Notes: generated from the letters alone by a model not told the origin. DNA of 64,000 bases from Lacrimispora defluvii (GCA_013036995.1 JAAOXG010000019.1:1-64000), one strand, 5' to 3'; shown: positions 18,172-28,678, numbered from the stretch's first letter. Made by a program: numbers and translations.

Positions 18172-18696
18172 CTAAGATCCGCTCATCAATGATTTCATGG
18201 CAAATGCATATATTTCCTGACTTTTTAACTTCCAGTGGTCACACATGATTTCTGCCTGATCTTTATCAGGAACAGATAGTTCCAGATTAATCAGACAGTT
18301 CTTGCCTTCCCTTACTTCGCAGTGAACAATGTAATCCTGAGCTGTGGATTTATAGTAATCTGCTGTTACACCAACTTCGTTGCGGAGACGGAACTTGTTT
18401 TCTTTTAAATATTCATCCATGTCATGGACAATCGCCGGTGATATCTTATTGCCAAAGAAGGAAAGGGTCTCTTCCCCTTCTCTGGTAATATCATACCGGC
18501 TGCTGTTGTGATTGGTCTCCACATGCAGCAGTCTTGCCTCTAACAGTTCATTCAATGCCTGATTCAACGTAAAATATGTGGTATACTCATGCTCCAGAAA
18601 AAAGTTAGATAATTGTGCACTGGTCAGGGGAAAGTTTACCTGCTTCAGCATGTATAGAATCATCAGCTTATATAGTGTCATAGGTTCTGAGAGCAT
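18172..18696 (-). CDS. DUF4364 family protein (winged-helix)
   Basis: 174 residues. The N-terminal 80 residues (MTLYKLMILYMLKQVNFPLT...ALNELLEARLL) look like a winged helix-turn-helix related to PadR/MarR-like folds, followed by ITREGEETLSFF, then a C-terminal alpha/beta part. The family is frequent in Lachnospiraceae and has no established role; a DNA-binding regulator is a reasonable guess. It lies 21 bp after the malic enzyme gene on the same strand. Confidence 0.82.
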   Translation of the reverse strand: MLSEPMTLYKLMILYMLKQVNFPLTSAQLSNFFLEHEYTTYFTLNQALNELLEARLLHVETNHNSSRYDITREGEETLSFFGNKISPAIVHDMDEYLKENKFRLRNEVGVTADYYKSTAQDYIVHCEVREGKNCLINLELSVPDKDQAEIMCDHWKLKSQEIYAFAMKSLMSGS

Positions 18697-18717
18697 CGGA
18701 TAACCTCCATCTTTCTA

Positions 18718-19869
18718 TTACCGGATATGGTCTTTTACCGCCCGGCTGACAATATCTGCCACACGGGGATCAAAAGCCTCCGGCAGGATATTGTCTTCAT
18801 TTATTTCCGAAGGCGCTACCAGACCGGCAATGGCCTCAGCAGCAGCAAGCTTCATCTCTTCTGTAATAGCAGCAGCTCTTCCCTCCAGTGCACCTTTAAA
18901 AATACCTGGAAAAACCACTACGTTATTCACCTGATTTGGAAAATCAGATCTTCCAGTACCAACAACCCTGGCACCGGCTTTTTTTGCCAGATCCGGCATG
19001 ATCTCAGGTACCGGGTTTGCCATGGCAAAAAGAATGGAATCGGAATTCATGGAAGAAACCATCTCTTCTGTTACGATTCCCGGAGCTGATACTCCGATGA
19101 AAATATCGGCACCCTTCATGGCATCTGCCAGGCTTCCTGTCTGACCTTCCAGGTTGGTGCAATCCATCATCTTTTCCTGCATCCAGTTTAAGCCTTCCAT
19201 TCCTTTAAAAAGGATACCGGCCCGGTCGCAAAGGACGATATTCAAAAATCCGTAAGACAGCAGAAGTCTGGTAATAGCGATACCGGCAGAGCCTGCGCCG
19301 TTTACTACCACCCGGCAGTCTTCTTTCTTTTTTCCTGTTACTTTCAGGGCGTTGATTACTCCGGCAAGAACTACAATGGCAGTTCCGTGCTGGTCGTCGT
19401 GAAAGACTGGAACAGGAAGCAGCTTCTTTAACCGCTCTTCGATCTCAAAGCATCTTGGTGCTGAAATGTCCTCAAGATTAATTCCGCCAAAAGCAGGAGC
19501 AATGGCAACGACGGTTTTAATGATCTCTTCTGTATCCTGTGTGTCTAAACAGATGGGAATGGCATTGACTCCCCCGAATTCTTTAAACAATACGGCTTTG
19601 CCTTCCATTACCGGCATGGCTGCAAGAGGACCGATGTTACCAAGTCCTAAAACAGCGCTGCCATCGGATACAACAGCAATGGTGTTGGACTTTATGGTAT
19701 ATCGATAGGCAGCTTCCGGATTGTCCGCAATTACCTTACAGGGCTCCGCTACTCCGGGGGTGTAGGCAAGGGCTAAATCTTCCCTGCTTTTTACTGCTGC
19801 TTTGGAAGTGATTTCCAGCTTTCCGCCCCATTTTTCATGAAGCAATAATGCTTTCTCGTTGGTTGTCAT
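18718..19869 (-). CDS. NAD(P)-dependent malic enzyme
   Basis: Oxidative decarboxylation of malate to pyruvate and CO2. 383 residues, the short bacterial type lacking the C-terminal phosphotransacetylase domain. Motifs: LAYTPGVAEPC (catalytic Tyr), MEGKAVLFKEFGG (catalytic Lys), FHDDQHGTAIV (metal-binding acidic residues), Rossmann GAGSAGIA, and VGTGRSDFPNQVNN near the C terminus. First gene of a three-gene reverse operon with DUF4364 and a small membrane protein; diverges from the DUF5717 operon. Confidence 0.95.
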   Translation of the reverse strand: MTTNEKALLLHEKWGGKLEITSKAAVKSREDLALAYTPGVAEPCKVIADNPEAAYRYTIKSNTIAVVSDGSAVLGLGNIGPLAAMPVMEGKAVLFKEFGGVNAIPICLDTQDTEEIIKTVVAIAPAFGGINLEDISAPRCFEIEERLKKLLPVPVFHDDQHGTAIVVLAGVINALKVTGKKKEDCRVVVNGAGSAGIAITRLLLSYGFLNIVLCDRAGILFKGMEGLNWMQEKMMDCTNLEGQTGSLADAMKGADIFIGVSAPGIVTEEMVSSMNSDSILFAMANPVPEIMPDLAKKAGARVVGTGRSDFPNQVNNVVVFPGIFKGALEGRAAAITEEMKLAAAEAIAGLVAPSEINEDNILPEAFDPRVADIVSRAVKDHIR

Positions 19870-19903
19870 AATGAGTTTGTCCTTTTTTCAACAGTTTTTA
19901 TTT

Positions 19904-19950
19904 ATCATACCAATTTTAGGGTTTTAAATCAATAGAAAATATGTTAGAAT
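19904..19950. promoter_or_regulatory. Back-to-back overlapping promoters (malic enzyme / DUF5717)
   Basis: Minus strand: TTGATT (complement of 19927-19932), 17-bp spacer, TATGAT (complement of 19904-19909). Plus strand: extended -10 TGTTAGAAT (TAGAAT at 19945-19950) with weak TTTTAA at 19922-19927, 17-bp spacer. The two -35 regions overlap, so polymerases may compete. Confidence 0.6.
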
Positions 19951-20011
19951 ATAGAGTAATTCAAATGAAGCAAACGAAAAACATAAGGAAATTGAAGATA
20001 CAGGTGGTACT

Positions 20012-23000
20012 ATGAGAGAACGAATCAACAGGCTGGCTAAGGGCATCATTGATTCAGAAATTCCAAAGATAAAGGTTACCCCATCGGGAATTGATGATGT
20101 GGTGCGTTCGGGCGGAGCCACGAGGCGGGAACTTGTCGTTACCAGTGAGAATAACCTGCATATAAAAGGGCTTGCATATTCCTCTGATTACCGCGTTCGT
20201 ATGATAAGCGGGTCGTTTGGAGGTACATACAACCATCTGGTCTATGAGATTAACAGCAGTTTCATGGAAGATGGGGACGTAATTAAGGGATCTTTTTATC
20301 TGGTTACCAATGGCGGCGAGAAGGAAGTCCCTTATTCGTTTCGGGTGGAGCTTGGCACGTCAGGGAAAGCACTGAGTGATTTAACGACAGCAGAGAATTT
20401 TGCAGATACTGCAAAAAAAGATATGGATACGGCTCTTCGCTTGTTTGAGTACCGCGATTTTGTTACGGCTCCGTTTATGAAAGACCTTCATGTAAGGGCA
20501 ATTTATGACGGATTAAAGGGCCGGCCTGACAGAAGAAAGGAACTGGAAGAGTTTCTTGTAGCGTTAAAGGTAAAAAAGCCGGTTGAACTATCGGTGGATA
20601 CCGGAGAACGCAGATATGGACAACTGGAGGATGTTGTTAAGGACTGGGTTGAGTTAAGGCGAAGCAGCTGGGGCTATATCAATCTGGAAGTGACGACGGA
20701 CTGTGATTTTATAGAGCTGCCAAAGAAGACCATTGGCGAGCAGGATTTTGAAGATGACAGATATGAGCTGCCTTTTCTTGTACACCCGGATCGTATGCAT
20801 CAGGGAGAAAATTATGGCAGAATTCAGATAAACGGAGTGGAAGAGTGTTTTTTAATACCAGTAACATCGGTATGTAACCCCGGAGGAGGAATATCGGCGG
20901 AGGACGCCTTTGCAAAAGAGGCATTCGGCCGATTTTTGCGGCTCCGCCTGGAAGCAGAGACAGGGAAAGAACCGGCGGATTCCCTGTGCAAAGAGATGGA
21001 GAAGGCACTGGATGAAATCGAACTGATGAAGGGAGAGTCAGGTCTTATTAAACTGCTTCGCGCAGAATGCCGTCTGTTTGCTGGAGAGAAATCAGAAGCT
21101 GCCCTTTTCCTCGATGAAAGCCGTGATGAGATTCTTTCACAGAGACAGGAAAAGAAAGAGATTTACTGTTATTACCAGTATTTAAGACTTGAGATTCAGC
21201 CAGATGAATACCAGAGGGAATCTCTGGTCCGTCTGATGAAGAAATATCTGGAAGAAGATCAGCATCTGTTTTATCTGTTTGGACTTCTGACAAAATCAGA
21301 CAGCCGGCTGCTTGAGAATCCTCCGGCATTACTGGCAATCCTCAGGCGTCAATATGAAGCAGGGGTAAGAAGCCCCTTTTTCTATGTGTGGGGATGTCAT
21401 GTTTTAAACAGTGCTCCGGACCTGATGCGTGCCATTGGTCCCATGGAGCTTCAGATCCTGTTTTCCTCTGCAGGAAAAGGAATTATAGAGAAACGGCTGA
21501 TCACACAGATCTGCAGACTCACTCTCACAGCCAAGCATTATAACCGGCTGCATTACCGGTTGCTTTGCAGACTGTACAAGGAGACATCTGAAAAAGAGGT
21601 GTTAGAAGCCATCTGTTCCCTGTTAATCAAAGGGGAATGCCGTGATTTGGAGGCCTTTTCCTGGTATGAGAAGGGAATCAGGGCAGGAATCAGCCTGACC
21701 AGGCTTTATGAATATTATATTTATGCATTGCCAAAGAACTACTGCTATCTGCTTCCCAAGGAAGTGCTTCTTTATTTTTCCTATGGTGGAAGCGAGCTGG
21801 ATCTTTACAGCAGAAGTGTTTTATATAAGAATGTTCTCGTATATTTAGAGCCAGTTGACCCTCTTTATCAGGCTTATGAGCGGGTTATTGAAAAGTTTGC
21901 GACGGAACAGCTTTTTGAATCCAGAATCGATAATTACCTGGCTGCCATCTATGAGCGTATTCTATTAAAGGAAGTAGTGGATTTATCCATGGCAAAAGTG
22001 CTTCCTTCTATTCTGCGCTCTTACCGTGTGGAATGCAGCAATAAGAAAATGAAATATGTAATTGTCTGCTATGAAGAGATGACACAGGAAGATGCATTTC
22101 TTTTAAATGACGGAGTTGCCTATGTACCTCTGTTTTCCGAACACAGCATTCTGCTTTTCCAGGATGCCTATGGAAACCGGTATGCCAACATTCCATATAA
22201 GAAGGATCCGGTGATGGAACGGACCGAGTTGGAAGAACGATGCTTTGAACTGTATCCTGAGCATTCCATGCTCCGGCTTCGTGTTTGTGACCAGATACTG
22301 GCTGACGGAGCGAAAGATGCAAAAGAGGTTCAGATTCTGGAAAGCACACTGGAAGATCCCAATCTGCGGCCGTTTTACCAGAAGCTGCTGCTTTCAAGAG
22401 TCATTGAATTTTATCAAAGGCAGTCAGAAACTGCGCCAGAACAGGGAGAGGGAGCCGGATACTTATTAAAGCTTGATAAAAAGGTACTTACCAGGCAGGA
22501 ACGGGCTGGAGTCTGTGATACGCTGATCCGCAACAATTACATAGAAGAAGCTTACAAAATGATACGGGATTTCGGCGCGGAAGGGATCAGCTCCAAACAG
22601 CTTCATAAGCTTTGCACGGAGATGATTCTTAAGAATCTCTTCCGTGAGGATGGGCTTTTACTCCATCTGGCATATACTGCTTTTTTAGAAGAAGAGAACG
22701 ACAGTGTTCTTCTGGATTACCTGTGTGAACATTATAATGGTCTCAGCAGCCAGATGTACCGGATTCTGCTGCAGAGTGTCTCCCTTCATGTGGAGACCTA
22801 TGACCTGGAAGAGCGTCTGTCCGCACAGATGATGTTCAGCGGTGACACCCTAAGACTGGATAAGGTTTTTCATCTGTACCAAAGCAGAAAAGAGCCTGGT
22901 GAGAGCATTGTAAAGGCATATTTTACCATAAAGTGCACCGACTATTTTATGAATGAGAAAGAACCGGAAGAATGGGTATTTTCGTATCTGGAAGGGATTA

Positions 23001-23584
23001 TACAGGCGGCGGCACAGAAAGGCCGTTTTCCAACCATCTATCTACTGGCTCTGACCAGATATTATGCTCAGCTGCAGGCCATTGATGAAGAGCAGAAAGA
23101 ATTGTTAAAAAGCATGGTAGCCCTTTTGCTGGAAGAACGCCTGGTATTTCCATACTATAAAAAGCTGGCAAAATATATGGCCATGCCAGAGGATATCATG
23201 GATAAGGCCATGATTTCCCACTGTGCAGAGCGGGATTCTAAAATTGAACTTGAGATCAGGATTCTTCCTGATGAGGAAGAATATCACAGTGAGGATATTA
23301 CCCGTATGTATCAGGGCGTTTTCGTAAAACAGAAGATACTGTTTGAAGGCGAAATCATGGAATACCGGATAAAAGAACTGGTTGACGAGGAATGGGTATT
23401 AAAGGAAGAGGGAAGCGTCAGCTGCGAGGCAGGCGTGACACCGGAAGATTCGGACAGCAGATATGCCTGCTTAAACGAAATGAGCCTGTCTCTTAATTTG
23501 AAGGACGAGACCGGGCTTAAAAAACGGATGCAGGAGTATTTAAAGAAAAATGCTGCTGCAGAAGAAATATTTTCACTGATGTAA
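20012..23584 (+). CDS. DUF5717 family protein, very large, unknown function
   Basis: 1190 residues, no signal peptide and no clear membrane segment. The first 110 residues carry a beta-rich segment (RRELVVTSENNLHIKGLAYS...) and about 205-300 another, similar to immunoglobulin-like or bacterial alpha-macroglobulin-like sandwiches (DCDFIELPKKTIGEQDF). The centre (about 300-1100) is helical and rich in Leu/Glu/Tyr, resembling TPR-like solenoid repeats. I recognise it as DUF5717, found mainly in Lachnospiraceae. First gene of an operon with DUF5716 (15 bp) and a TPR protein; the three probably form one complex (inference). Confidence 0.8.
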   Translation: MRERINRLAKGIIDSEIPKIKVTPSGIDDVVRSGGATRRELVVTSENNLHIKGLAYSSDYRVRMISGSFGGTYNHLVYEINSSFMEDGDVIKGSFYLVTNGGEKEVPYSFRVELGTSGKALSDLTTAENFADTAKKDMDTALRLFEYRDFVTAPFMKDLHVRAIYDGLKGRPDRRKELEEFLVALKVKKPVELSVDTGERRYGQLEDVVKDWVELRRSSWGYINLEVTTDCDFIELPKKTIGEQDFEDDRYELPFLVHPDRMHQGENYGRIQINGVEECFLIPVTSVCNPGGGISAEDAFAKEAFGRFLRLRLEAETGKEPADSLCKEMEKALDEIELMKGESGLIKLLRAECRLFAGEKSEAALFLDESRDEILSQRQEKKEIYCYYQYLRLEIQPDEYQRESLVRLMKKYLEEDQHLFYLFGLLTKSDSRLLENPPALLAILRRQYEAGVRSPFFYVWGCHVLNSAPDLMRAIGPMELQILFSSAGKGIIEKRLITQICRLTLTAKHYNRLHYRLLCRLYKETSEKEVLEAICSLLIKGECRDLEAFSWYEKGIRAGISLTRLYEYYIYALPKNYCYLLPKEVLLYFSYGGSELDLYSRSVLYKNVLVYLEPVDPLYQAYERVIEKFATEQLFESRIDNYLAAIYERILLKEVVDLSMAKVLPSILRSYRVECSNKKMKYVIVCYEEMTQEDAFLLNDGVAYVPLFSEHSILLFQDAYGNRYANIPYKKDPVMERTELEERCFELYPEHSMLRLRVCDQILADGAKDAKEVQILESTLEDPNLRPFYQKLLLSRVIEFYQRQSETAPEQGEGAGYLLKLDKKVLTRQERAGVCDTLIRNNYIEEAYKMIRDFGAEGISSKQLHKLCTEMILKNLFREDGLLLHLAYTAFLEEENDSVLLDYLCEHYNGLSSQMYRILLQSVSLHVETYDLEERLSAQMMFSGDTLRLDKVFHLYQSRKEPGESIVKAYFTIKCTDYFMNEKEPEEWVFSYLEGIIQAAAQKGRFPTIYLLALTRYYAQLQAIDEEQKELLKSMVALLLEERLVFPYYKKLAKYMAMPEDIMDKAMISHCAERDSKIELEIRILPDEEEYHSEDITRMYQGVFVKQKILFEGEIMEYRIKELVDEEWVLKEEGSVSCEAGVTPEDSDSRYACLNEMSLSLNLKDETGLKKRMQEYLKKNAAAEEIFSLM

Positions 23585-23599
23585 GATAAGGGGATGTCA

Positions 23600-24823
23600 A
23601 TGGACGGACTGATAATAGGGCTTGATCTGTGTGATGCCTATACCCGGATATGCTGCCATGACAGAGAAAAATCATGGAGTATTCCTACGGTTATCTGTAA
23701 GAAAAAGGATGAGGAAGCCTGGTACATAGGAGAAGAAGCATACGCCTATACTCTTGTGGGTGAAGGCATCATTGTGGACAAGCTGATAAAGATGGTAAGA
23801 AAAGACGGTACTGCAACACTTGGCGGTACAAAGTATGAAGGTCTTGACTTATTAAAGTTATTTTTGAAAAAAATAATAAAGCTCCCTATGGAAGAATTCT
23901 TCTGTGAGGAGATTAAAGAGCTGGTAATTACCATGCAGAAAGTGGATACAAAACTGATGGATGCGCTGATGTATTGTGCGGACTCTCTTGGGATTGAGCG
24001 GGAGAAGGTTCATATTATCAGCCATACGGAAAGCTTTGTTTACTATGTCCTGAGCCAGAAGAAAGAAGTCTGGGGCAATCAGGTGGGTGTATTTGATTTA
24101 TCAGAAGACTCCTTTCATTATCATGAACTAAAGGTCCAGAGAGGACTTCGGAAAATGATGGTGATTGCAGAGCATGAGGCTTTGGAAGAAAGCTTTAATC
24201 TGGATATATTAGATACCCCTTCCGGCGGAAAGCTTGCAGATAAAATCTTAAGCTCCTGTGCAGACCGGCTTTTGCAAAAGAAACTCTTTTCTTCTGTATT
24301 TTTAACAGGAAAAGGGTTTGAACGCCATGACTGGGCAAAAGATTCCATGAAAGTACTCTGCTCCAGAAAAAAGGTTTATATGGAGCCGGAGCTGTTTGCC
24401 AGAGGAGCTGCTTTTAAAGGTATGGATTATCTGCAGGATAACACCGCCTATCCGTTTATCTGTATCTGTGACGGCCATCTTCATTCTACGGTATCCTTAC
24501 GTGTACTTCATAAGGAACGGGAGAGTCAGCTGGTAGTAGCGGCAGCAGGCGACAACTGGTATGAGGCAAAAAGCAGTGTTGATTTAATCGTAGATAAACA
24601 GGATTATGTGGAGTTTATGGTAACGCCCATGGATCCCAAGCAAAAGAGGCTGGTAAAGATACCGTTGGAGGGATTCCCCAACCGCCCGGACCGGACAACC
24701 AGACTGGGAATCAGTTTTGGCTTTTTGGATGAGAAAACCATGGCGGTGGTATTAAAGGATAAGGGATTTGGAGAACTGTTTCCGGCTACCGATACGGTAA
24801 TCAGGCAGGAGGTTATGATATGA
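23600..24823 (+). CDS. DUF5716 family protein, Hsp70/actin-like fold
   Basis: 407 residues from the ATG at 23600, preferred over the ATG at 23594 because AAGGGG then sits 6 bases upstream. The N terminus GLIIGLDLCDAYTRI resembles the phosphate-1 loop of Hsp70/actin ATPases, VGVFDLSEDSFHYHEL the phosphate-2 loop and SSVFLTGKGFE the adenosine motif, although the usual Gly/Thr residues are degenerate. It may bind ATP weakly or be a pseudo-ATPase. The stop overlaps the next start (ATGA). Function unknown. Confidence 0.78.
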   Translation: MDGLIIGLDLCDAYTRICCHDREKSWSIPTVICKKKDEEAWYIGEEAYAYTLVGEGIIVDKLIKMVRKDGTATLGGTKYEGLDLLKLFLKKIIKLPMEEFFCEEIKELVITMQKVDTKLMDALMYCADSLGIEREKVHIISHTESFVYYVLSQKKEVWGNQVGVFDLSEDSFHYHELKVQRGLRKMMVIAEHEALEESFNLDILDTPSGGKLADKILSSCADRLLQKKLFSSVFLTGKGFERHDWAKDSMKVLCSRKKVYMEPELFARGAAFKGMDYLQDNTAYPFICICDGHLHSTVSLRVLHKERESQLVVAAAGDNWYEAKSSVDLIVDKQDYVEFMVTPMDPKQKRLVKIPLEGFPNRPDRTTRLGISFGFLDEKTMAVVLKDKGFGELFPATDTVIRQEVMI

Positions 24824-25635
24824 GCCTGATTTTGTGCCGGCAGGAACCGGTAAAACGGCCTTTTTATTTTGAGTATCTGGGAGTGCGTATTTTTTCTTCC
24901 CAGGAACTTTGTTATGTGATTTATAATCATCCCCTGCTTGTACTGGATGGCTTTGTGGATGAAAGCCTGCTGGAGTTTATCAGGGAAGATCTGGATATGG
25001 CATTTTTTGCAGCAAAGCTGGAAAAATGGCAGAAGAGCGGAGAAGAGGAAGATGAGCTTCTGGCGATGATTCTTCACGAATGTGATTATTACAGCGCGGT
25101 GGAAGTGGGACGGTTTCGTCAGCAGCTGGCTGCATTTCGCAGACTGCCCCAGTCTGAACTGCTAAAGCAAAAGGCGGATTTCCTTTTTCAGAAGAATCAA
25201 TACGGCAAGGCGGTTTCTATCTATATAAGAATTCTTGATATGGCAAGAGCGGAACGGGGCAGTGACAGTTTTACCGCAAAAGTTTATAACAACTTAGGGG
25301 CTGCCTATGCCCGGCTGTTTCTGATGGATAAAGCATGCAGAGCCTATGAAAAATCATATGACCTGGTTAACAATGAGGAAGTATTAAAAAAGATCTGCCA
25401 CTTAAGCCAGTGGAACCCATCTGTAACGCCGGGAGAACGTTTTATGTCTTTGATAACGGAAGAATTAAAGGAAGTATGCAAAGAAGAACGAGGGGTGGCA
25501 AACGAAAACGCAGGGAAGGCAAAAAGCCTGCTTGAACTGGAAAACTTATTCCAGAAAGATCCTATCAAGCGTTTCCAGGGAGCAGGAGAACTGGTTTCCA
25601 AGTGGAAGAAGGAATACCGTAATATTATGTCTTGA
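24820..25635 (+). CDS. Tetratricopeptide repeat protein
   Basis: 271 residues. A TPR pair is visible at about 120-195 (LLKQKADFLFQKNQYGKAVS... and VYNNLGAAYARLFLMDKACRAYEKSYDL), with a helical tail. It overlaps the DUF5716 gene by 4 bp and ends the DUF5717-DUF5716-TPR operon. Likely an adaptor in that complex; no enzymatic motif seen. The valS promoter -35 begins within its last codons. Confidence 0.8.
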   Translation: MSLILCRQEPVKRPFYFEYLGVRIFSSQELCYVIYNHPLLVLDGFVDESLLEFIREDLDMAFFAAKLEKWQKSGEEEDELLAMILHECDYYSAVEVGRFRQQLAAFRRLPQSELLKQKADFLFQKNQYGKAVSIYIRILDMARAERGSDSFTAKVYNNLGAAYARLFLMDKACRAYEKSYDLVNNEEVLKKICHLSQWNPSVTPGERFMSLITEELKEVCKEERGVANENAGKAKSLLELENLFQKDPIKRFQGAGELVSKWKKEYRNIMS

Positions 25636-25660
25636 CAAAACGGCAAAAAGCTTCTATCAT
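25632..25660 (+). promoter_or_regulatory. Promoter of the valS T-box transcript
   Basis: TTGACA (25632-25637), 17-bp spacer, TATCAT (25655-25660). Transcription would start near 25667, just ahead of the T-box stem I. Confidence 0.85.
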
Positions 25661-25666
25661 ATACTA

Positions 25667-25924
25667 GATAACAGGAAAAGGTATTGAAGAAGAGGAGTAC
25701 GCTCATAACCCTGAAAGAGAAAACCGTTCACTGGCTGAAAGACGGTTAAGGTAGTGTTTGCGGAAGGTAGCTTCGGAACCGGAAAGCTGAAGTTTTAATA
25801 TACAGTAAGCTTTCACGCATGGCCCCGTTAAAGGCCGTAAAGATATGGCAGAATCTGCCATAATAAAGGTGGTACCGCGTTTATACGCCCTTTGTGTCTT
25901 CGGATGCAGAGGGCTTTTTGTTTT
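25667..25924 (+). ncRNA. T-box riboswitch, valine tRNA-sensing
   Basis: Contains the stem I elements GAGGAGTA (AGTA bulge at about 25694-25699), AAAGAGAAAACC (AG bulge) and CTGGCTGAAAG (distal loop), the T-box AAGGTGGTACCGCG (about 25866-25879), and a terminator whose GCCCT/AGGGC stem (25887-25914) is followed by TTTTT. A GTA triplet at 25767-25769 lies in the loop opposite AGTA, closed by GAAG/CTTC, and is the likely specifier (a Val codon). Uncharged tRNA-Val would favour the antiterminator and valS expression. Confidence 0.93.
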
Positions 25925-25956
25925 CCCAAATAACGAGCTGACAAAAGGAGTAAATT

Positions 25957-28596
25957 ATGAAAGAGTTGGAAAAAACCTATGATCCGTCAGGGATTGAAGG
26001 CAAACTTTATCAGAAGTGGCTGGACAAAAAGTATTTCCATGCCAAACCAAATAAGGATAAGAAACCATTTACCATTGTAATGCCCCCACCCAATATTACC
26101 GGTCATCTTCATATGGGACATGCTCTTGATAATACCATGCAGGATATTCTCATCCGCTATAAGAGGATGCAGGGATTTGAGGCCTTATGGCAGCCGGGAA
26201 CGGACCATGCTGCCATTGCAACAGAAGTAAAAGTAATTGAAAGCTTACGGGCCCAGGGAATTGAGAAAGCAGATTTGGGACGGGATGGCTTTTTGGAAAA
26301 ATGCTGGGACTGGAGAAAAGATTACGGAAGCAGGATCATTAACCAGCTTCACAAGATGGGATCTTCTGCTGACTGGGACAGAGAACGCTTTACCATGGAT
26401 GAGGGATGTTCCGAGGCAGTACAGGAAGTTTTCATCCGGTTATATAAAAAAGGTTATATCTATAAGGGTTCCAGGATTGTAAACTGGTGTCCCGTATGCC
26501 AGACTTCTATTTCTGATGCAGAGGTAGAGCATGAAGATCAGAATGGCTTTTTCTGGCATATAAACTACCCCATCGCCGGCGAAGAAGGCAGATTTGTGGA
26601 AATTGCAACTACAAGACCGGAAACTCTCTTAGGCGATACGGCAGTTGCAGTCAATCCGGATGATGAACGCTATCAGGATATCATCGGTAAGATGTTAACA
26701 CTTCCACTGACCGGAAGAGAGATCCCAGTTATTGCTGATTCCTATGTTGACAAAGAATTTGGTACCGGATGCGTTAAGATTACTCCGGCTCATGACCCCA
26801 ATGACTTTGAAGTGGGAAGAAGACATCAGTTGCCTGAGCTGACAATTATGAATGATGATGCTACCATATCTCTTGCAGGAAGCAAGTATAACGGTATGGA
26901 ACGTTATGAAGCCAGAAAGGCAATTGTAAAAGACTTGGAGGAACTGGGACTTTTGGTTAAGGTAGTTCCCCATGCCCATGCAGTTGGTACCCATGACCGC
27001 TGTAAGACTACAGTAGAGCCAATGGTAAAACAGCAGTGGTTTGTGAAGATGGAGGAGATGGCGAAACCAGCAATCGAGGCATTGAAAACCGGCAAGCTGA
27101 AATTCGTTCCGGAACGTTTTGATAAGATCTACCTTCACTGGCTGGAGAATATCCGGGACTGGTGTATCTCCAGACAGCTTTGGTGGGGTCACAGAATACC
27201 GGCATATTATTGTGATGAGTGCCATGAGATTATTGTATCCAAGGATTCACCTGATGTATGTCCAAAGTGCGGAGGCACTCACTTTACGCAGGATGAAGAT
27301 ACCCTTGATACCTGGTTTTCTTCAGCACTCTGGCCATTCTCAACCCTTGGCTGGCCCGACAATACAGAGGATTTAAAATATTTTTATCCTACCAGCGTTC
27401 TTGTAACCGGCTATGATATTATTTTCTTCTGGGTAATCCGTATGGTATTCTCCGGAATTGAGCAGACTGGGGAGCTTCCGTTCCACACCGTGCTGATTCA
27501 TGGACTGGTAAGAGATTCAGAGGGAAGAAAAATGAGTAAATCCCTGGGAAATGGGATTGATCCTCTGGAGGTTATCGATAAATACGGCGCAGACGCTCTT
27601 AGAATGACACTGATTACTGGAAACGCTCCTGGAAATGATATGCGTTTTTACTGGGAGCGGGTAGAGGCAAGCAGAAACTTTGCCAATAAAGTTTGGAATG
27701 CATCCCGGTTTATCATGATGAATATTGAAAAGGCTCCTGATGCAAAGGCAGAACTTTCTGAACTTACCATGGCGGATAAATGGATCTTGTCAAAAGCCAA
27801 TAGCCTTGCCAGAGATGTGACAGAGAATCTGGATAAATACGAGCTTGGAATTGCTCTTTCCAAAGTTTATGATTTTATCTGGGAAGAATTCTGTGACTGG
27901 TATATTGAGATGGTAAAGCCAAGGCTGTGGAATGAAGAAGATACTACAAAGAATGCTGCTGTATGGACCTTAAAAACTGTTTTAATTAATTCCTTAAAAC
28001 TTCTTCACCCTTACATGCCGTTTCTAACGGAGGAGATTTTCTGTAATCTTCAGGAGGAAGAAGAGTCAATCATGATCTCAAACTGGCCGGAATACAGGGA
28101 AGAGTATGCATTTGAAGCGGAAGAACTGGCGGTAGAAACCATTAAGGAAGCAGTAAGAGGAATCAGAAATGTAAGAACCTCCATGAATGTTCCTCCCAGC
28201 AAAAAAGCAAAGGTATATGTGGTTTCGGAAAACCAGGAAATACTTGATATCTTTGAACACAGCAAAGTATTCTTTGCAACCCTTGGTTATGCAGGCGAGG
28301 TGTTCATTCAAAAGGATAAGTCTGGGATCGGCGAGGATGCGGTTTCCGCAGTGATTCATCAGGCTGTCATTTATATGCCATTTGCAGAACTGGTTGATAT
28401 TGAAAAAGAAATTGATCGTCTGAAAAAGGAAGAGGAACGTCTGGAAAAAGAGCTGACCCGTGTGCGTACTATGTTAAGCAACGAAAAATTCGTAAGCAAG
28501 GCGCCTGAGGCCAAAATCCAAGAAGAAAAAGCGAAACTTGAGAAATATGCTCAGATGATGGAACAGGTCAGGGAACGTCTTTCCCAGCTCTCTTGA
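25957..28596 (+). CDS. valS: Valyl-tRNA synthetase
   Basis: Class I aminoacyl-tRNA synthetase that charges tRNA-Val. 879 residues, normal length. HIGH-type motif HLHMGH (50-55), editing domain with [14 protein letters not shown] (about 215) and [24 protein letters not shown] at about 525-529, tRNA-binding [10 protein letters not shown] segment and a C-terminal coiled coil (about 815-875). Expression is controlled by the upstream T-box. Confidence 0.98.
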   Translation: MKELEKTYDPSGIEGKLYQKWLDKKYFHAKPNKDKKPFTIVMPPPNITGHLHMGHALDNTMQDILIRYKRMQGFEALWQPGTDHAAIATEVKVIESLRAQGIEKADLGRDGFLEKCWDWRKDYGSRIINQLHKMGSSADWDRERFTMDEGCSEAVQEVFIRLYKKGYIYKGSRIVNWCPVCQTSISDAEVEHEDQNGFFWHINYPIAGEEGRFVEIATTRPETLLGDTAVAVNPDDERYQDIIGKMLTLPLTGREIPVIADSYVDKEFGTGCVKITPAHDPNDFEVGRRHQLPELTIMNDDATISLAGSKYNGMERYEARKAIVKDLEELGLLVKVVPHAHAVGTHDRCKTTVEPMVKQQWFVKMEEMAKPAIEALKTGKLKFVPERFDKIYLHWLENIRDWCISRQLWWGHRIPAYYCDECHEIIVSKDSPDVCPKCGGTHFTQDEDTLDTWFSSALWPFSTLGWPDNTEDLKYFYPTSVLVTGYDIIFFWVIRMVFSGIEQTGELPFHTVLIHGLVRDSEGRKMSKSLGNGIDPLEVIDKYGADALRMTLITGNAPGNDMRFYWERVEASRNFANKVWNASRFIMMNIEKAPDAKAELSELTMADKWILSKANSLARDVTENLDKYELGIALSKVYDFIWEEFCDWYIEMVKPRLWNEEDTTKNAAVWTLKTVLINSLKLLHPYMPFLTEEIFCNLQEEEESIMISNWPEYREEYAFEAEELAVETIKEAVRGIRNVRTSMNVPPSKKAKVYVVSENQEILDIFEHSKVFFATLGYAGEVFIQKDKSGIGEDAVSAVIHQAVIYMPFAELVDIEKEIDRLKKEEERLEKELTRVRTMLSNEKFVSKAPEAKIQEEKAKLEKYAQMMEQVRERLSQLS

Positions 28597-28631
28597 TACA
28601 TTTTAAAAAATCGACAATTTAATCTTGTATG

Positions 28632-28678
28632 AAAAAACAGTCGAACACGAAACTCAATCGTGTCCGGCTGTTTTTTTG
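28632..28678 (+). terminator. Intrinsic terminator after valS
   Basis: AAAAAACAG...AACACGA pairs with TCGTGT...CTGTTTTTTT around AACTCAA. Strong stem with a long T run. Confidence 0.88.
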
